From assembly GCF_048268085.1 (NCBI RefSeq), contig NZ_JBLWWF010000012.1:1-64000 (forward strand): DNA of 64,000 nt. Direction: 5' to 3'. This DNA comes from Neptunicella sp048268085. GTDB taxonomy: Bacteria; Pseudomonadota; Gammaproteobacteria; Enterobacterales; Alteromonadaceae. A model generated the notes under the pieces. The model saw only the letters and a program-made list of their open reading frames with translations. It made no database searches and was not told the DNA's origin. Shown one piece after another: positions 34,461-44,682 of this stretch. Numbering within the stretch: the first letter of the stretch is position 1; every line of letters begins with the position of its first letter. The translations under genes and the position numbers were made by a program.

Positions 34461-34509
34461 GTTAAAGCCCGTATCCAGCCTGTTTAAAGTACTTCACCAC
34501 TAATAGTGA

Positions 34510-35574
34510 TCAGTTTAGGATAGCTTTCAATGTCTCTTCTGTCAGTTCGGTGACGACCGCTTTACCAATCCCTTGGGGAATGATAAAGCGTATTTTTCCT
34601 GCTTTAACTTTTTTATCGCGCTGCATATGCGCCATAAATGCGGAAAAATTCATTGCTGCTGGCGCAAGTAAAGGCAAATCAAATTGCTGCAATAGCTGTT
34701 GTATGCGCCAAACTTCTGACTCTGATAACCATCCTGTGTGTTTTGCAGCCAATGCAGCAAGATTCATACCAGTAGCGACCGCCTCGCCATGCAACCAATT
34801 CCCATAACCTTGTTCCGCCTCGATAGCATGCCCAAAGGTATGTCCCAGATTAAGTAAAGCACGGAGTCCTTGCTCAGTTTCGTCCAATGCCACCACTTCG
34901 GCTTTAATTTCACAGCTACGCTGAATGGCATGTGCCAGCGCATCAACGTCTTTGTGCTTAAGTCGCTGAGCGTTCTGTTCCAGCCACTGGAAAAACTCAG
35001 CGTCATAAATAATTCCGTATTTAATCACCTCAGCCATTCCTGCAGCAAATTCACGATCGGGCAAGGTTTTCAGCGTAGAAATATCAATGAGCACCGCTTG
35101 TGGCTGATAAAATGCGCCGATCATATTTTTACCTAACGGATGATTAACCGCCGTCTTGCCCCCTACGGAGGAGTCGACTTGTGCCAACAGTGTGGTCGGT
35201 ATTTGAATAAAAGGGATGCCACGCTGATAACATGCGGCTGCAAAACCGGTAATATCACCAATCACGCCGCCTCCTAAAGCGATAAGGGTCGTATCACGAG
35301 CTGCGCCAATGGTGAGTAACTGACTCATAATTTGCTCAAAACTACTTAAGGTTTTGTATTGCTCACCATCAGGTAACACAATCCAGTGACAATCGAGATT
35401 AGCCAACAATCCTTCAATGAGATCACCATACAATGGTTGAATGGTTTGATTAGTCACTACGACGACTTTACTGGTGGTTAAGTGTTGAGTCAGCGTATTA
35501 GGGTGTTGAAGCAAGTCGGAGTCGATATGGATAGGGTAGCTACGCTCACCCAAATCTACCGTTAAAATAGTCAT
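34510..35574 (-). CDS. aroB: 3-dehydroquinate synthase
   Basis: 354 residues. The NAD-binding and active-site stretches are visible: DGEQYKTLSSFEQIMSQLL, LGGGVIGDITGFAAACYQRG, PTTLLAQVDSSVGGKTAVNH and the zinc-binding His in LNLGHTFGHAIEAEQGYGNW and LHGEAVATGMN. It converts DAHP to 3-dehydroquinate, the second step of the shikimate pathway. It follows aroK by 29 bases and precedes damX. Confidence 0.97.
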   Translation of the reverse strand: MTILTVDLGERSYPIHIDSDLLQHPNTLTQHLTTSKVVVVTNQTIQPLYGDLIEGLLANLDCHWIVLPDGEQYKTLSSFEQIMSQLLTIGAARDTTLIALGGGVIGDITGFAAACYQRGIPFIQIPTTLLAQVDSSVGGKTAVNHPLGKNMIGAFYQPQAVLIDISTLKTLPDREFAAGMAEVIKYGIIYDAEFFQWLEQNAQRLKHKDVDALAHAIQRSCEIKAEVVALDETEQGLRALLNLGHTFGHAIEAEQGYGNWLHGEAVATGMNLAALAAKHTGWLSESEVWRIQQLLQQFDLPLLAPAAMNFSAFMAHMQRDKKVKAGKIRFIIPQGIGKAVVTELTEETLKAILN

Positions 35575-35603
35575 GAGCGAAGCACCTCTATCGGGAGAAT
35601 AGT

Positions 35604-36119
35604 TTACTGATTAATTTTTTCTATAATTTGATTAGCAACCGCACGGGCACTTTGATCATCGGTTTGTACCACATAATCTGCCACTTCTTCATATAGTGGG
35701 TTACGCTGTTCCGCTAAATCAATTAATACCTGTTCGGGATCGTCCGTTTGCAACAAGGGGCGTCTTTTATCACGCTGGGTGCGGGCAACTTGTTTCTCGA
35801 TGGTGGTTTGTAAATAAACTACAATACCTCGAGCAGACAAACGGTTACGAATGCCTTTACTGATGATAGAACCACCACCGGTAGCTAATACGATACCTTG
35901 TTTGTCAGTGAGATCGGTGATGACACCTTCTTCTCTGATACGGAATCCTTCTTCACCTTCCAAATCAAAAACCCAAGCAATATCGGCACCAGTGCGGCGT
36001 TCGATTTCCTGATCAGAGTCATAAAATTCAAGATGAAGTTCGTCTGCGAGATGTCTGCCAATCGTGCTTTTACCTGCACCCATTGGTCCGACTAGAAAGA
36101 TATTACGTTTTTCGGCCAT
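35604..36119 (-). CDS. aroK: Shikimate kinase
   Basis: 171 residues. Walker A is GPMGAGKST (11-19). The shikimate-binding DSDQEIERRTG and the LATGGGSIISKGIRNRL stretch follow, and the lid is RDKRRPLLQ. It phosphorylates shikimate. The gene is 185 bases after pilQ, the usual neighbour; a hairpin at 36257-36289 sits between them, so aroKB may be partly uncoupled from the pil operon. Confidence 0.97.
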   Translation of the reverse strand: MAEKRNIFLVGPMGAGKSTIGRHLADELHLEFYDSDQEIERRTGADIAWVFDLEGEEGFRIREEGVITDLTDKQGIVLATGGGSIISKGIRNRLSARGIVVYLQTTIEKQVARTQRDKRRPLLQTDDPEQVLIDLAEQRNPLYEEVADYVVQTDDQSARAVANQIIEKINQ

Positions 36120-36256
36120 ATTCGTTTATGTACACAACTCTTAATTAATTAGTGATAGTCCAAACCCAAGTCGTTTTCAGGGGCGGGATTATCTCAGCTA
36201 AAACAGGATTTATGCAAGCATTGATGACTTTAGAGAGGAGCAAAGCACGAAATAGC

Positions 36257-36289
36257 CTGGATATTGATGAAATTTCCATCAATATCCAG
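36257..36289 (-). terminator. Strong hairpin between pilQ and aroK
   Basis: A perfect 13-bp stem (CTGGATATTGATG and its complement) encloses a 7-base loop just after the pilQ stop. No clear T run follows on the minus strand, so it may be a weak terminator, an attenuator or an mRNA end protector rather than a classical rho-independent site. Confidence 0.55.
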
Positions 36290-36304
36290 ACAGGTAATTG
36301 AATA

Positions 36305-38074
36305 TTACAGCGAGTCAGTGATTATTTTTGGGGTAACAAATATCAGTAATTCACGTTTTTCGTTGATATTTTGGTTTTTCTTAAATAAATGCCCCAGTAA
36401 CGGAATATCACCTAATACTGGTACTTTAGTGGTGGTATTTGTGGCATTACGCTGGAAAATACCACCCAATACAATGGTTTCACCATTTTCGACCAATACT
36501 TGGGTACTGATTTCCTGAGTATCAATTGCCACTGCCGGTCCTGTCGACGTTTCTACTGTGTCACCGCGCGTATCCTGAGTGATAACTAAATCCAGAATAA
36601 TCCGATTATCCGGTGTAATATGCGGCGTCACTTTTAAACTTAATACCGCTTTTTTAAACTCAACGGATGTAGCACCACTTGATGTCGCTTGCACGTAAGG
36701 TATTTCGGTACCTTGTTCAATATAAGCATCATGCTGATTGGCCACGGTCAGTCGTGGACTGGCAATAATTTCGCCCTTATTTTCTTGCTCCATGGCGGAC
36801 AACTCTAAATCCAGAATTGTACCGTCAGCTAAGCGAGCAATATTAATTCCAAACCGTCCGGCCGCTCCTGTGACTGGTAAATTAACGTTCAATCTATCAG
36901 TCAGCGACGGAATGGTGCCTCCGCCAATAGTCTGCGCTCCTTCCAATGAACCGGAATAGCCATCTGAACCTTGCTGATCGCTAACCCCCCAACGCACACC
37001 TAGTTCATCAGTCACATTGTCCCGTACCGTTACCATACGAGACTCGATTAACACTTGTTTAACCGGAATATCCAAGGCATTGATCATGGTTCGGGCTTGT
37101 TCGATAGAATCGGCGGTATCTTTAATAAGCACAATATTAGTCCGCTCATCCACTGACACCGTCCCACGAGAACTCAATATACCACCTTCGGTAGACTTAA
37201 GAATGGTGGCAATATCAGCCGCTTTAGCATAATTAATTTGGACATTGGCAGAAATCAATGGTGCCAGTTCGGCCACCTGCTGTTTGGATTGCAATTGCTG
37301 AGCTTCACGAGCTGCCAGTTCTTCTGCCGGGGCAATTAATAAGATGTTACCTTGCAGACGTTTATCCAAACCTTTAATTTTCAGAATCATGCCTAACGCC
37401 TGATCCCAGGGTACATCGGTTAAACTAATTGTTACGTTACCCGTAACCGAATCGGTGGTTACCAAGTTAAAGCCATTTACCTGAGCAATAATCTGTAATA
37501 CCTGGCGTACCGGCACATCCTGAAAATCCAACGAAATAGGCGCACCTTCGTACTCAGACTGGACATTACCATTACTATCCGCCACAACCTCAGCCACAGG
37601 CTCAATTTCGATCATCAGACTGTTGTCAGTCACCTGCTGTAAAAAAGCGTAATTACCTTCAATATCAAACTCTACTCGAGCACCGGTTTCATCCTGAAAG
37701 GTTTCCAATTGCGACACATTGGTACCAAAATCCAGTACATCCAAGGTATACAGGTGCTCCTTAGCCACTTCAACACCCGGTAAACTCACTTTCAATTTAC
37801 CATCCTGTTTAGCGACGTGAGCGCCAGATTCGGGCTTGTCAAAGGTAAACACCGCGCTTGCTCCACCACTTTCAGTGCGGTGAAAACTAACATCGATTAA
37901 TTTATTCTCTAAAACGGATGCCGCCACCTCTGCCGGATCAACCAATTTAACATCGCCTGACTCGTCCTGAGCCATCGCTTGATAGGCTATTAAAGACAAA
38001 ACCAATAAAGACATCCAAGTCCAAACTCGGTTAGATCTGTTTAATTTTTTATTAAAAATGTACCGCTCAGACAT
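36305..38074 (-). CDS. pilQ: Type IV pilus secretin PilQ
   Basis: 589 residues. The signal peptide ends near residue 35 (AYQAMAQDE). A single AMIN domain (about 60-145) is followed by a secretin N-terminal region (about 180-245, ISLDFQDVPVRQVLQIIAQV), N-domains, and the C-terminal secretin core (about 405-585) with ATSSGATSVEFKKAVLSLKV and ENGETIVLGGIF. It forms the outer-membrane gate for the pilus. It is shorter than P. aeruginosa PilQ (714), which carries two AMIN domains. The start overlaps pilP by 8 bases. Confidence 0.95.
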   Translation of the reverse strand: MSERYIFNKKLNRSNRVWTWMSLLVLSLIAYQAMAQDESGDVKLVDPAEVAASVLENKLIDVSFHRTESGGASAVFTFDKPESGAHVAKQDGKLKVSLPGVEVAKEHLYTLDVLDFGTNVSQLETFQDETGARVEFDIEGNYAFLQQVTDNSLMIEIEPVAEVVADSNGNVQSEYEGAPISLDFQDVPVRQVLQIIAQVNGFNLVTTDSVTGNVTISLTDVPWDQALGMILKIKGLDKRLQGNILLIAPAEELAAREAQQLQSKQQVAELAPLISANVQINYAKAADIATILKSTEGGILSSRGTVSVDERTNIVLIKDTADSIEQARTMINALDIPVKQVLIESRMVTVRDNVTDELGVRWGVSDQQGSDGYSGSLEGAQTIGGGTIPSLTDRLNVNLPVTGAAGRFGINIARLADGTILDLELSAMEQENKGEIIASPRLTVANQHDAYIEQGTEIPYVQATSSGATSVEFKKAVLSLKVTPHITPDNRIILDLVITQDTRGDTVETSTGPAVAIDTQEISTQVLVENGETIVLGGIFQRNATNTTTKVPVLGDIPLLGHLFKKNQNINEKRELLIFVTPKIITDSL

Positions 38075-38603
38075 TATTTTTCTCTCCTGCCGTTGAAGAC
38101 CGGGTCAGTTTGGCTTCTTTAGTTTGCCAACAACCAGTGCCATCTGGCAGCATTTCAGTGATGAAAACTGCACCATGTGTTATTGATGTAACGCGCCCAA
38201 AGAACAAGCCAAGATGATCCCCGACTTTAACTTTATGCAGACTGCCGTTATTGGTTTGTATCAACGCCCATTTATCGCCTTTGGCGGTGAATGACCCACG
38301 AATTTCCAGGGCATCAATACCAAAACGTTCCAGAGGTTGTTTTTTACGTTTGAAGTCCGGCTGCAAACAATTTTTTTGCATTGTTTCCGGCACTTCGGTC
38401 ACTTCCGAGCTTAAACGCTGAAACGGACTACGTTTATCTTGCGCCTGATATTCAAAAACCGGCATACGTTTAAATTCAGGATAAGGCTCAACTGTAACTG
38501 ATGTATTTGCTTTAATTTCATCAACATGCAATTGCAAATCGGAAATATCAGGCTGACAAGCAGCTAACAGCGACGCACTGCAGACGAGTAACCACTTTTT
38601 CAT
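38067..38603 (-). CDS. pilP: Type IV pilus assembly lipoprotein PilP
   Basis: 178 residues with a lipoprotein signal, MKKWLLVCSASLLAAC (Cys16). A flexible stretch is followed by the beta-sandwich domain (about 90-165): LEIRGSFTAKGDKWALIQTN, HKVKVGDHLGLFFGRVTSIT. PilP links the PilMNO inner-membrane complex to PilQ. It overlaps pilO by 4 bases and pilQ by 8. Confidence 0.94.
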   Translation of the reverse strand: MKKWLLVCSASLLAACQPDISDLQLHVDEIKANTSVTVEPYPEFKRMPVFEYQAQDKRSPFQRLSSEVTEVPETMQKNCLQPDFKRKKQPLERFGIDALEIRGSFTAKGDKWALIQTNNGSLHKVKVGDHLGLFFGRVTSITHGAVFITEMLPDGTGCWQTKEAKLTRSSTAGEKNNV

Positions 38604-39202
38604 TTCGCGGCTCCTCCTGTGGTTGCGGTTCGATATGTCTTGGCTTGAAGGGTTAATTTCAAAACATCGCCATCTTGCTTAATCGAAAAATCATGTACCG
38701 TTACAATACGAGGCAATGCCGCGACATTGGAAACGAATCGTCCAAATTCGTGATAGGTACCTTCCACTTCCATCTGAATGGGCAATTCGGTGTAAAATTC
38801 TTTAGGAATTTCCGGCTGCCAATTAAGCAACTTAAATTTTAACCCCGCAGAGGTACCAACATAAGTAATATCATCCAACAATCCTGGCGTTTCATCACTG
38901 GTAGGCAGGGATTTAAGCATCGAGGAAAAGTCTTGCTGCAATTGTGTCAATTGTTCCTGATAGGCTTGTAAATTGGCTGCAATACGATATTTAGCTTCGT
39001 AATTACGTTGCAATTCAATCTCGTTGGCTTGCTCCTTTTCCCATACTGGTAATTTATCGTCAATCAACAAGTAATAAGACAACACACCAATTAGGATAGC
39101 TTCAACCAGAGCTACGACAAATTTTACTTCAAAAGGCCAACTCGCAATCTGTTCAAAATCAAGATCGTTCATTTCCTTTAGTTTAGCGAAATCAAATTTC
39201 AT
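38600..39202 (-). CDS. pilO: Type IV pilus alignment protein PilO
   Basis: 200 residues. One transmembrane helix (about 28-48, VVALVEAILIGVLSYYLLI) is followed by a coiled-coil region (60-95) and a ferredoxin-like periplasmic domain (about 105-195). It pairs with PilN in the alignment complex. Overlaps of 4 bases on both sides (ATGA) show translational coupling within pilMNOPQ. Confidence 0.94.
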   Translation of the reverse strand: MKFDFAKLKEMNDLDFEQIASWPFEVKFVVALVEAILIGVLSYYLLIDDKLPVWEKEQANEIELQRNYEAKYRIAANLQAYQEQLTQLQQDFSSMLKSLPTSDETPGLLDDITYVGTSAGLKFKLLNWQPEIPKEFYTELPIQMEVEGTYHEFGRFVSNVAALPRIVTVHDFSIKQDGDVLKLTLQAKTYRTATTGGAAK

Positions 39203-39780
39203 TTTTTGCCCTCCTCCGCAACGACTATTTCAGGAGAAACGCTGTGACTGATGTAAAAAGTCAGTTTGAAGTCGCTGACAGCACCACTATTACTGGTATT
39301 TGACACAATAGAAGATAAATCTTCACGATCAAAAACCGTTGAGTTTTGCAACTGACGCATGAATTCAGCCAGTCGGTTATTTGACTCACTTTGTCCTTCC
39401 AGCTCAATTTTATTTTTAGTCCGCACAAAACTTTTGAATGACACACCGGCCGGAACCAAATTGGCCAACTCATTAAGAATATGCGGTGCCACATTACGGC
39501 TGGCTTGTAATTGTTCAATGAGTGCCATTTGCTGTTCGATGGCATTTTTACGGGCTTTAATATCTTTTATTTCTGCTATCTGTTTATCCAGTCCATTGAT
39601 CTCATTTTGCAGATAGTTATTTCTAAAGCGTTGATTATCAATCAGGCTATCCACTCCAACGCCGACAAACCAAAACAATCCAACTACCACAATAGCCACC
39701 AGACCTAATATGCCTAAATAGTCTTTTTTCTGTTTCTGGCGCAATCCTTCACGCCATGGTAATAAGTTTATATGTGCCAT
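39199..39780 (-). CDS. pilN: Type IV pilus alignment protein PilN
   Basis: 193 residues. The conserved N-terminal INLLPWREGLRQKQKKDY peptide binds the cytoplasmic PilM. A transmembrane helix spans about 23-44, then comes a coiled coil (50-95) and a periplasmic domain with VPAGVSFKSFVRTKNKIELE. The start overlaps the end of pilM by 13 bases. Confidence 0.95.
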   Translation of the reverse strand: MAHINLLPWREGLRQKQKKDYLGILGLVAIVVVGLFWFVGVGVDSLIDNQRFRNNYLQNEINGLDKQIAEIKDIKARKNAIEQQMALIEQLQASRNVAPHILNELANLVPAGVSFKSFVRTKNKIELEGQSESNNRLAEFMRQLQNSTVFDREDLSSIVSNTSNSGAVSDFKLTFYISHSVSPEIVVAEEGKK

Positions 39781-40850
39781 GGTGCAAATCCTCTGCTGGC
39801 CAAACCGGCAGCTAATGCCAATTGAGGGGCAAATTTTTCAACTCCCTGCTTAGTGGCTTTTTCACTCACCGTCATTTGAGCGAAGGGATTGAAAACATCA
39901 ACTTGCATGGCTAATTCTGCACTCAATTCTTCAGCCACACCTGCAAGTGCGGCCCCACCTCCACTAATTAAAATCCGTTTAGGCTGTTCATGACGGGTGG
40001 TAGACACATACATTTGAATCGCACGACCAATTTGCTGACTCAAATTACTGATAAAAGGCGGCAATACGTCCTGGCGCCAAGTAGATGGTAATTCCTCGTT
40101 TAACAATTGTTGCTCTGCCTCTTGCTTGTCCAGTGCGTGAATGATGGCAATGTCCTGCAGTAACGCGTCCACCCCAAAATTATGCTCTTTGGTATAAGCA
40201 ACCCGCTCGTCATCAAAGACACTGATTAGTAACTGGCTAAAACCGATATTAATACAGCATAAAGGAGCCGCCTGACCGTCTTCATCCACCTCAAATGCGC
40301 CAAATTCTTTTATGGCATTACCTAAAGCGTATCCTTCAACATCAACTACTTTTGGCTCAAACTCGACTTCTCTTAACAGGGTTACTCTTGAATCAACCAT
40401 ATCGCGGTGTGCTGCACTAAGCAGCACATCGACCTTTTCAGAATGAGCGGCACTTGGACCGAGCTCTTCAAAGTCAACGTAAACTTCATCAAGGGGATAA
40501 GGGATTAAACTATCGGCTTCAATTTCTATCTGGCTTTCCAATTCAATATCGCTTTGGTCAGGATCCATAAACACCACTTTGGAAATAACAGTAGAACCGG
40601 ATACCGCCACTGCTACATCTTTTGATTTTATTTTAAGCGCCAGTTTTACTTTACGAATGGCATTACTTACCGCATCAAAATCTTTTATATCCCGATCGAC
40701 AAATGCATTACCAACAATCGCCTCACAAGCAAAATCCTGTACACTACAATGCTCTCCATCCTTGCCTAACAGCACGGCTTTAACATAACGCGTACCAATA
40801 TCCAGACCTAAAATCTGTGGTACTTTCTTACTAAAAAGATCTTTTAACAC
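39768..40850 (-). CDS. pilM: Type IV pilus assembly ATPase-like PilM
   Basis: 360 residues, actin/FtsA-like fold. The phosphate loops are LGLDIGTRYVKAVLLGKDG (residues 14-32) and CCINIGFSQLLISVFDDERV, with the adenosine motif ILISGGGAALAGVAEELSAE. PilM is cytoplasmic and binds the PilN N-terminus. It is first of the pilMNOPQ operon and is divergent from mrcA, the usual arrangement in gammaproteobacteria. Confidence 0.96.
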   Translation of the reverse strand: MLKDLFSKKVPQILGLDIGTRYVKAVLLGKDGEHCSVQDFACEAIVGNAFVDRDIKDFDAVSNAIRKVKLALKIKSKDVAVAVSGSTVISKVVFMDPDQSDIELESQIEIEADSLIPYPLDEVYVDFEELGPSAAHSEKVDVLLSAAHRDMVDSRVTLLREVEFEPKVVDVEGYALGNAIKEFGAFEVDEDGQAAPLCCINIGFSQLLISVFDDERVAYTKEHNFGVDALLQDIAIIHALDKQEAEQQLLNEELPSTWRQDVLPPFISNLSQQIGRAIQMYVSTTRHEQPKRILISGGGAALAGVAEELSAELAMQVDVFNPFAQMTVSEKATKQGVEKFAPQLALAAGLASRGFAPWHI

Positions 40851-40985
40851 TATGATGTCCCACGGCCGATTAGCTTAACTTATTACCATTATTAACTATT
40901 TTTCCTTTAAAAAGGGTTCTAATAAAGGTACATAGGTATAAAATATAAATCATTTCAACAAATTTGCGCTGTTATCATCTATTTT

Positions 40986-43631
40986 GTGAAGTATCTCAAA
41001 CCCTTAATAATCATATTGTTGGTATCTGTATTACTAGGTATAGCGACTATCGCTTCGTTCTACATTTACCTGAAACCTCAATTGCCTAGTGTCGACGTTT
41101 TAAAAGATGTCCACTTGCAAACTCCTATGAAAATTTATTCACAGGATGGCAAGCTGATCTCCCAATTTGGGGTAAAACGGCGAATTCCCCTATCAATTGA
41201 ACAAATTCCACCGCAATTAATCAATGCTGTATTAGCCACCGAGGATAGTCGATTCTATGATCATCCGGGTATTGATATTATCGGCGTTTTCCGCGCAGCC
41301 GTTAATTTGATTACCACCGGTGAGAAAGGCCAAGGGGCCAGTACCATTACCATGCAATTAGCTCGGGGGTTTTTCTTAACCCGGGAAAAAGCTTATATCC
41401 GTAAAATTAAAGAAATCTTTATCGCCTGGCATATTGAACAAGTACTGACCAAGAATGAAATTCTTGAGTTGTATATGAATAAAATCGAACTGGGCCATCG
41501 TGCCTTCGGTTTTGGCGCCGCCGCACAAGTGTATTACGGCAAAGAGGTAAATGAACTCAATCTGGCACAAATCGCCACGCTAGCCGGATTACCTCAAGCC
41601 CCGTCAGTACTTAATCCTATCAGTCGCCCCGAGCGTTCTTTAGCCCGGCGTCGCATTGTCCTGTTACGTATGCTGGATGAAAACTATATTAATCAACAAC
41701 AATTCGATCAGGCATTACAACAGCCGGTTACCGCTAAGTTACATGGCGCTGAAATCGAATTGCATGCACCTTATATTGCCGACATGGCCTATAACGAGAT
41801 GATTGAGCGCTATGGTAAAGAAGAAGCCGAAACCCGTGGTTTTAGCGTTTACCTCACCACCCCGTCTGATTTGCAACGGGATGCGCAGCAAGCCGTAGTC
41901 AGAAACCTGCATGATTATGATGAACGCCATGGTTATCGCGGCCCAATTCGTCAATTATGGCAAGAACCTGAAGCTCCCCAAGCTGCTGAAACAGAAAATA
42001 GTGATACATTCCAGGATGACTCTGCTAACCATGATTCGTTGTTAGCCAATACCACACTGGCCCAGCCCAGCAATGCCTGGTCGGAAGAGCAGATGCTGCA
42101 AGCACTTAATTCACAAATAACTTATGCGCCATTAGAGCCGGCGATTGTCACTCATACCGAAGAGCGCTCAATTCAGGTCTTTAATGCCCAAGGGCAATAT
42201 TTGGATATTGATTGGGACGGTATTGCTTGGGCTCGTCCTTTTATTAATGATTCTAGACAGGGGCCCGACCCGCAAGTCGCCACTGACATAGTTAGCACCG
42301 GCGCACTAGTTTATATCCGTAAACGGGACGATGATTCTGGTCAATGGCAACTGAGCCAAATCCCAGATGTCAGTGGTGCCTTTGTGGCGCTTAATCCTGA
42401 AAATGGCGCTATTCAAGCATTAGTTGGTGGGTACAGCTTTTATCAAAGCCAGTTTAACCGCGCGACGCAAGCAAAACGGCAGGTTGGTTCGAACATCAAA
42501 CCATTCGTTTATTCAGCCGCTTTAGATGCCGGTTACACCTTAGCCAGTGTGATCAATGACGCCCCGATCAATCAGTCTGACCGTGATTCGGGCACCGCCT
42601 GGCGTCCTCAAAATTCTGATCATACCTACGATGGCCCCATTCGCATGCGGGTCGGCTTGGGTAAATCAAAAAACATGGTATCGATTCGATTACTGCGCGG
42701 GGTAGGACTGGACAATGTGATTCAACATCTTGCCCGCTTTGGTTTTAATCCCAAAGAATTGCCTCACGATGAAACCTTGGCAATTGGTTCTGCATCGTTA
42801 ACACCGATGGAGGTTGCCACTGGTTTTGCCATTATCAACAATGGGGGGTTTGCGGTAAAACCTTATCTGATAGAGCGAATTGAAGATTTACAGCAGCAGA
42901 AAGTCTGGAATGCCAATCCCATGGTGGCCTGTCGCAGCTGCCGTAATAAACCTCTGGATAGCTTGCCAGCTGAAACATTGCCAGAAGGAATTGAAGCTCC
43001 GCAAGTCAAATTAGCACCGCAAGTACTGGATTCACAAAATGCCTTTCTGGTCACCGAAATGATGCGCACCGGTTTACGCGCCAATGGTAGTTGGACCTAT
43101 AAAACCTATTGGCAAGGTACCGGCTGGCGAGCACGCAACATTTTACAGCGCGAAGATATCGCCGGTAAAACCGGAACGACAAATGATGCCAAAGATACCT
43201 GGTTTAGTGGTTTTACTCCCGATTTAGTTGCCACTGCCTGGGTTGGCTTCGATGATATGAGTCGCTCATTGGGTCGCACCAGTCCTAACCAATACCTGTT
43301 AAACAAAAACCCTGAAAAATATAACTGGTTAGGTAACGCCATGGTCGGTGGTGAAGATGGGGCCCGTGCTGCTCAACCTGCATGGATCCGTTTTATGCAA
43401 AAAGCCTTACAAAACGTACCTGAACGTCCCTTTTATATTCCTGAAGATATTGTCACCGTGCGTATTGACCGTACCACCGGTAAATTAACCCAGCGTACTG
43501 ACCATACATCACGTTTTGAATACTTTAAAAAAGGCACTGAACCCACTCAATATGTGCGTGAGGACGAACTGGTTGACCCTTATTTAGAGCAACAAGGTCA
43601 AACGCAGCAAGAACCGGAAGATATTTTTTAA
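40986..43631 (+). CDS. mrcA: Penicillin-binding protein 1A (GTG start)
   Basis: 881 residues, class A bifunctional peptidoglycan synthase. A membrane anchor (about 8-30) is followed by the GT51 glycosyltransferase domain with catalytic Glu86 in EDSRFYDHPG and GASTITMQLARGFFLTREKA. A region of about 100 residues with an acidic insertion follows (about 320-365). The transpeptidase has the SxxK Ser502 (GSNIKPF), SxN Ser561 (KSKN) and KTGT at 728-731. The GTG at 40986 has no strong ribosome site, but the anchor begins right after it. It is divergent from pilM. Confidence 0.96.
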   Translation: MKYLKPLIIILLVSVLLGIATIASFYIYLKPQLPSVDVLKDVHLQTPMKIYSQDGKLISQFGVKRRIPLSIEQIPPQLINAVLATEDSRFYDHPGIDIIGVFRAAVNLITTGEKGQGASTITMQLARGFFLTREKAYIRKIKEIFIAWHIEQVLTKNEILELYMNKIELGHRAFGFGAAAQVYYGKEVNELNLAQIATLAGLPQAPSVLNPISRPERSLARRRIVLLRMLDENYINQQQFDQALQQPVTAKLHGAEIELHAPYIADMAYNEMIERYGKEEAETRGFSVYLTTPSDLQRDAQQAVVRNLHDYDERHGYRGPIRQLWQEPEAPQAAETENSDTFQDDSANHDSLLANTTLAQPSNAWSEEQMLQALNSQITYAPLEPAIVTHTEERSIQVFNAQGQYLDIDWDGIAWARPFINDSRQGPDPQVATDIVSTGALVYIRKRDDDSGQWQLSQIPDVSGAFVALNPENGAIQALVGGYSFYQSQFNRATQAKRQVGSNIKPFVYSAALDAGYTLASVINDAPINQSDRDSGTAWRPQNSDHTYDGPIRMRVGLGKSKNMVSIRLLRGVGLDNVIQHLARFGFNPKELPHDETLAIGSASLTPMEVATGFAIINNGGFAVKPYLIERIEDLQQQKVWNANPMVACRSCRNKPLDSLPAETLPEGIEAPQVKLAPQVLDSQNAFLVTEMMRTGLRANGSWTYKTYWQGTGWRARNILQREDIAGKTGTTNDAKDTWFSGFTPDLVATAWVGFDDMSRSLGRTSPNQYLLNKNPEKYNWLGNAMVGGEDGARAAQPAWIRFMQKALQNVPERPFYIPEDIVTVRIDRTTGKLTQRTDHTSRFEYFKKGTEPTQYVREDELVDPYLEQQGQTQQEPEDIF

Positions 43632-43683
43632 CGAGTAAATGTAAGGTGTGTTCAATCGTCCAGATAAATAAAGCTTATTGATG

Positions 43684-44682
43684 CTAAAAAATATCCATGG
43701 TTCTTTCAATAAACCAATAGCTGGACAACACACCGACACTAAGCGGCACATATCGCATAGAAATTAGCGAATTATTTGCAAAATATTTTTTCCCTATTTT
43801 GCAAATCATCAAAATACAAATGACAAACAGGAGTTGGCCCAACTCAATCCCTACGTTGAAGAAAAAGAGTGAGATCGGGATTGAGTCTTCACCTATCCCA
43901 ATATCATTTAACGCGGTCGCAAAACCGAATCCGTGTAACAAACCAAATCCAAATGCAGCTAGCCAGGGCCAGCGATGAATAGTCCCGACTTTTCCTTTTT
44001 GAGCCTGAATAACTTCTGCTGCGAGAAATGCAATAGATAGTGCAATAGACGCTTCTACCGGTGCTGTCGGGAGATGAACCCAACCTAATGTTGTACCTAT
44101 TAGTGTAATTGAGTGTGCAATGGTAAAAGCGGTAATCGCCCCTAACAATTGTCTGCGACTTTTAATTATCAGAATAAGGCAAAAAACAAATAAAAGGTGG
44201 TCAATGCCCGCAAGTATATGGGTAACGCCAAAACCTAAGTAAGTTTTAGCTGCAATCCAGCCGTGTCGTTTAATTGGAATGTGAGCATAAGGTGCTGACC
44301 CTAATATGCGTAATGTCAGTCCTTCGCCAACTAAAGGCTCGTATTGAAGTAGCGCATCCGTTAGGCTCGCTTCAAGATTTTCAATATAAATTGTTTTACC
44401 AAGCAACCCACCATCACACTGACTTCGCCAAGTTTGAACTGCTGCACCTTTAACTTTTGTTGTACGCACCATTCCGGTGATATGGCATTCATGCGGAAGA
44501 ATAACATTGAGATTCAAACGCATATCTCCTTGAGCCGGGGTTTTCCAAAGGAAATCATAAGTTGTCGATGTGATTTCACGAACATCAAGATAGGCAGGGC
44601 GAACTTCATGGGCTGAGACGGTAGAAGCGAAACCAGTGAAATAAATTAACACTGCCAATAACGAGTACGCCCTCACGTTCAT
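43684..44682 (-). CDS. HupE/UreJ-like membrane protein with periplasmic domain
   Basis: 332 residues. A signal peptide (about 1-24, ending TVSA) precedes a periplasmic domain (25-145, HEVRPAYLDVREITSTTYDF). The C-terminal half has six or seven hydrophobic helices with His-rich motifs GVTHILAGIDHLLFVFCLI and AFGFGLLHGFGFATALNDIG, characteristic of the HupE/UreJ_2 group. True HupE/UreJ transport nickel or related metals; the function of the long form is not established. It starts in TAATG after the parvulin gene, so it is translationally coupled to it. It converges with mrcA. Confidence 0.88.
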   Translation of the reverse strand: MNVRAYSLLAVLIYFTGFASTVSAHEVRPAYLDVREITSTTYDFLWKTPAQGDMRLNLNVILPHECHITGMVRTTKVKGAAVQTWRSQCDGGLLGKTIYIENLEASLTDALLQYEPLVGEGLTLRILGSAPYAHIPIKRHGWIAAKTYLGFGVTHILAGIDHLLFVFCLILIIKSRRQLLGAITAFTIAHSITLIGTTLGWVHLPTAPVEASIALSIAFLAAEVIQAQKGKVGTIHRWPWLAAFGFGLLHGFGFATALNDIGIGEDSIPISLFFFNVGIELGQLLFVICILMICKIGKKYFANNSLISMRYVPLSVGVLSSYWFIERTMDIF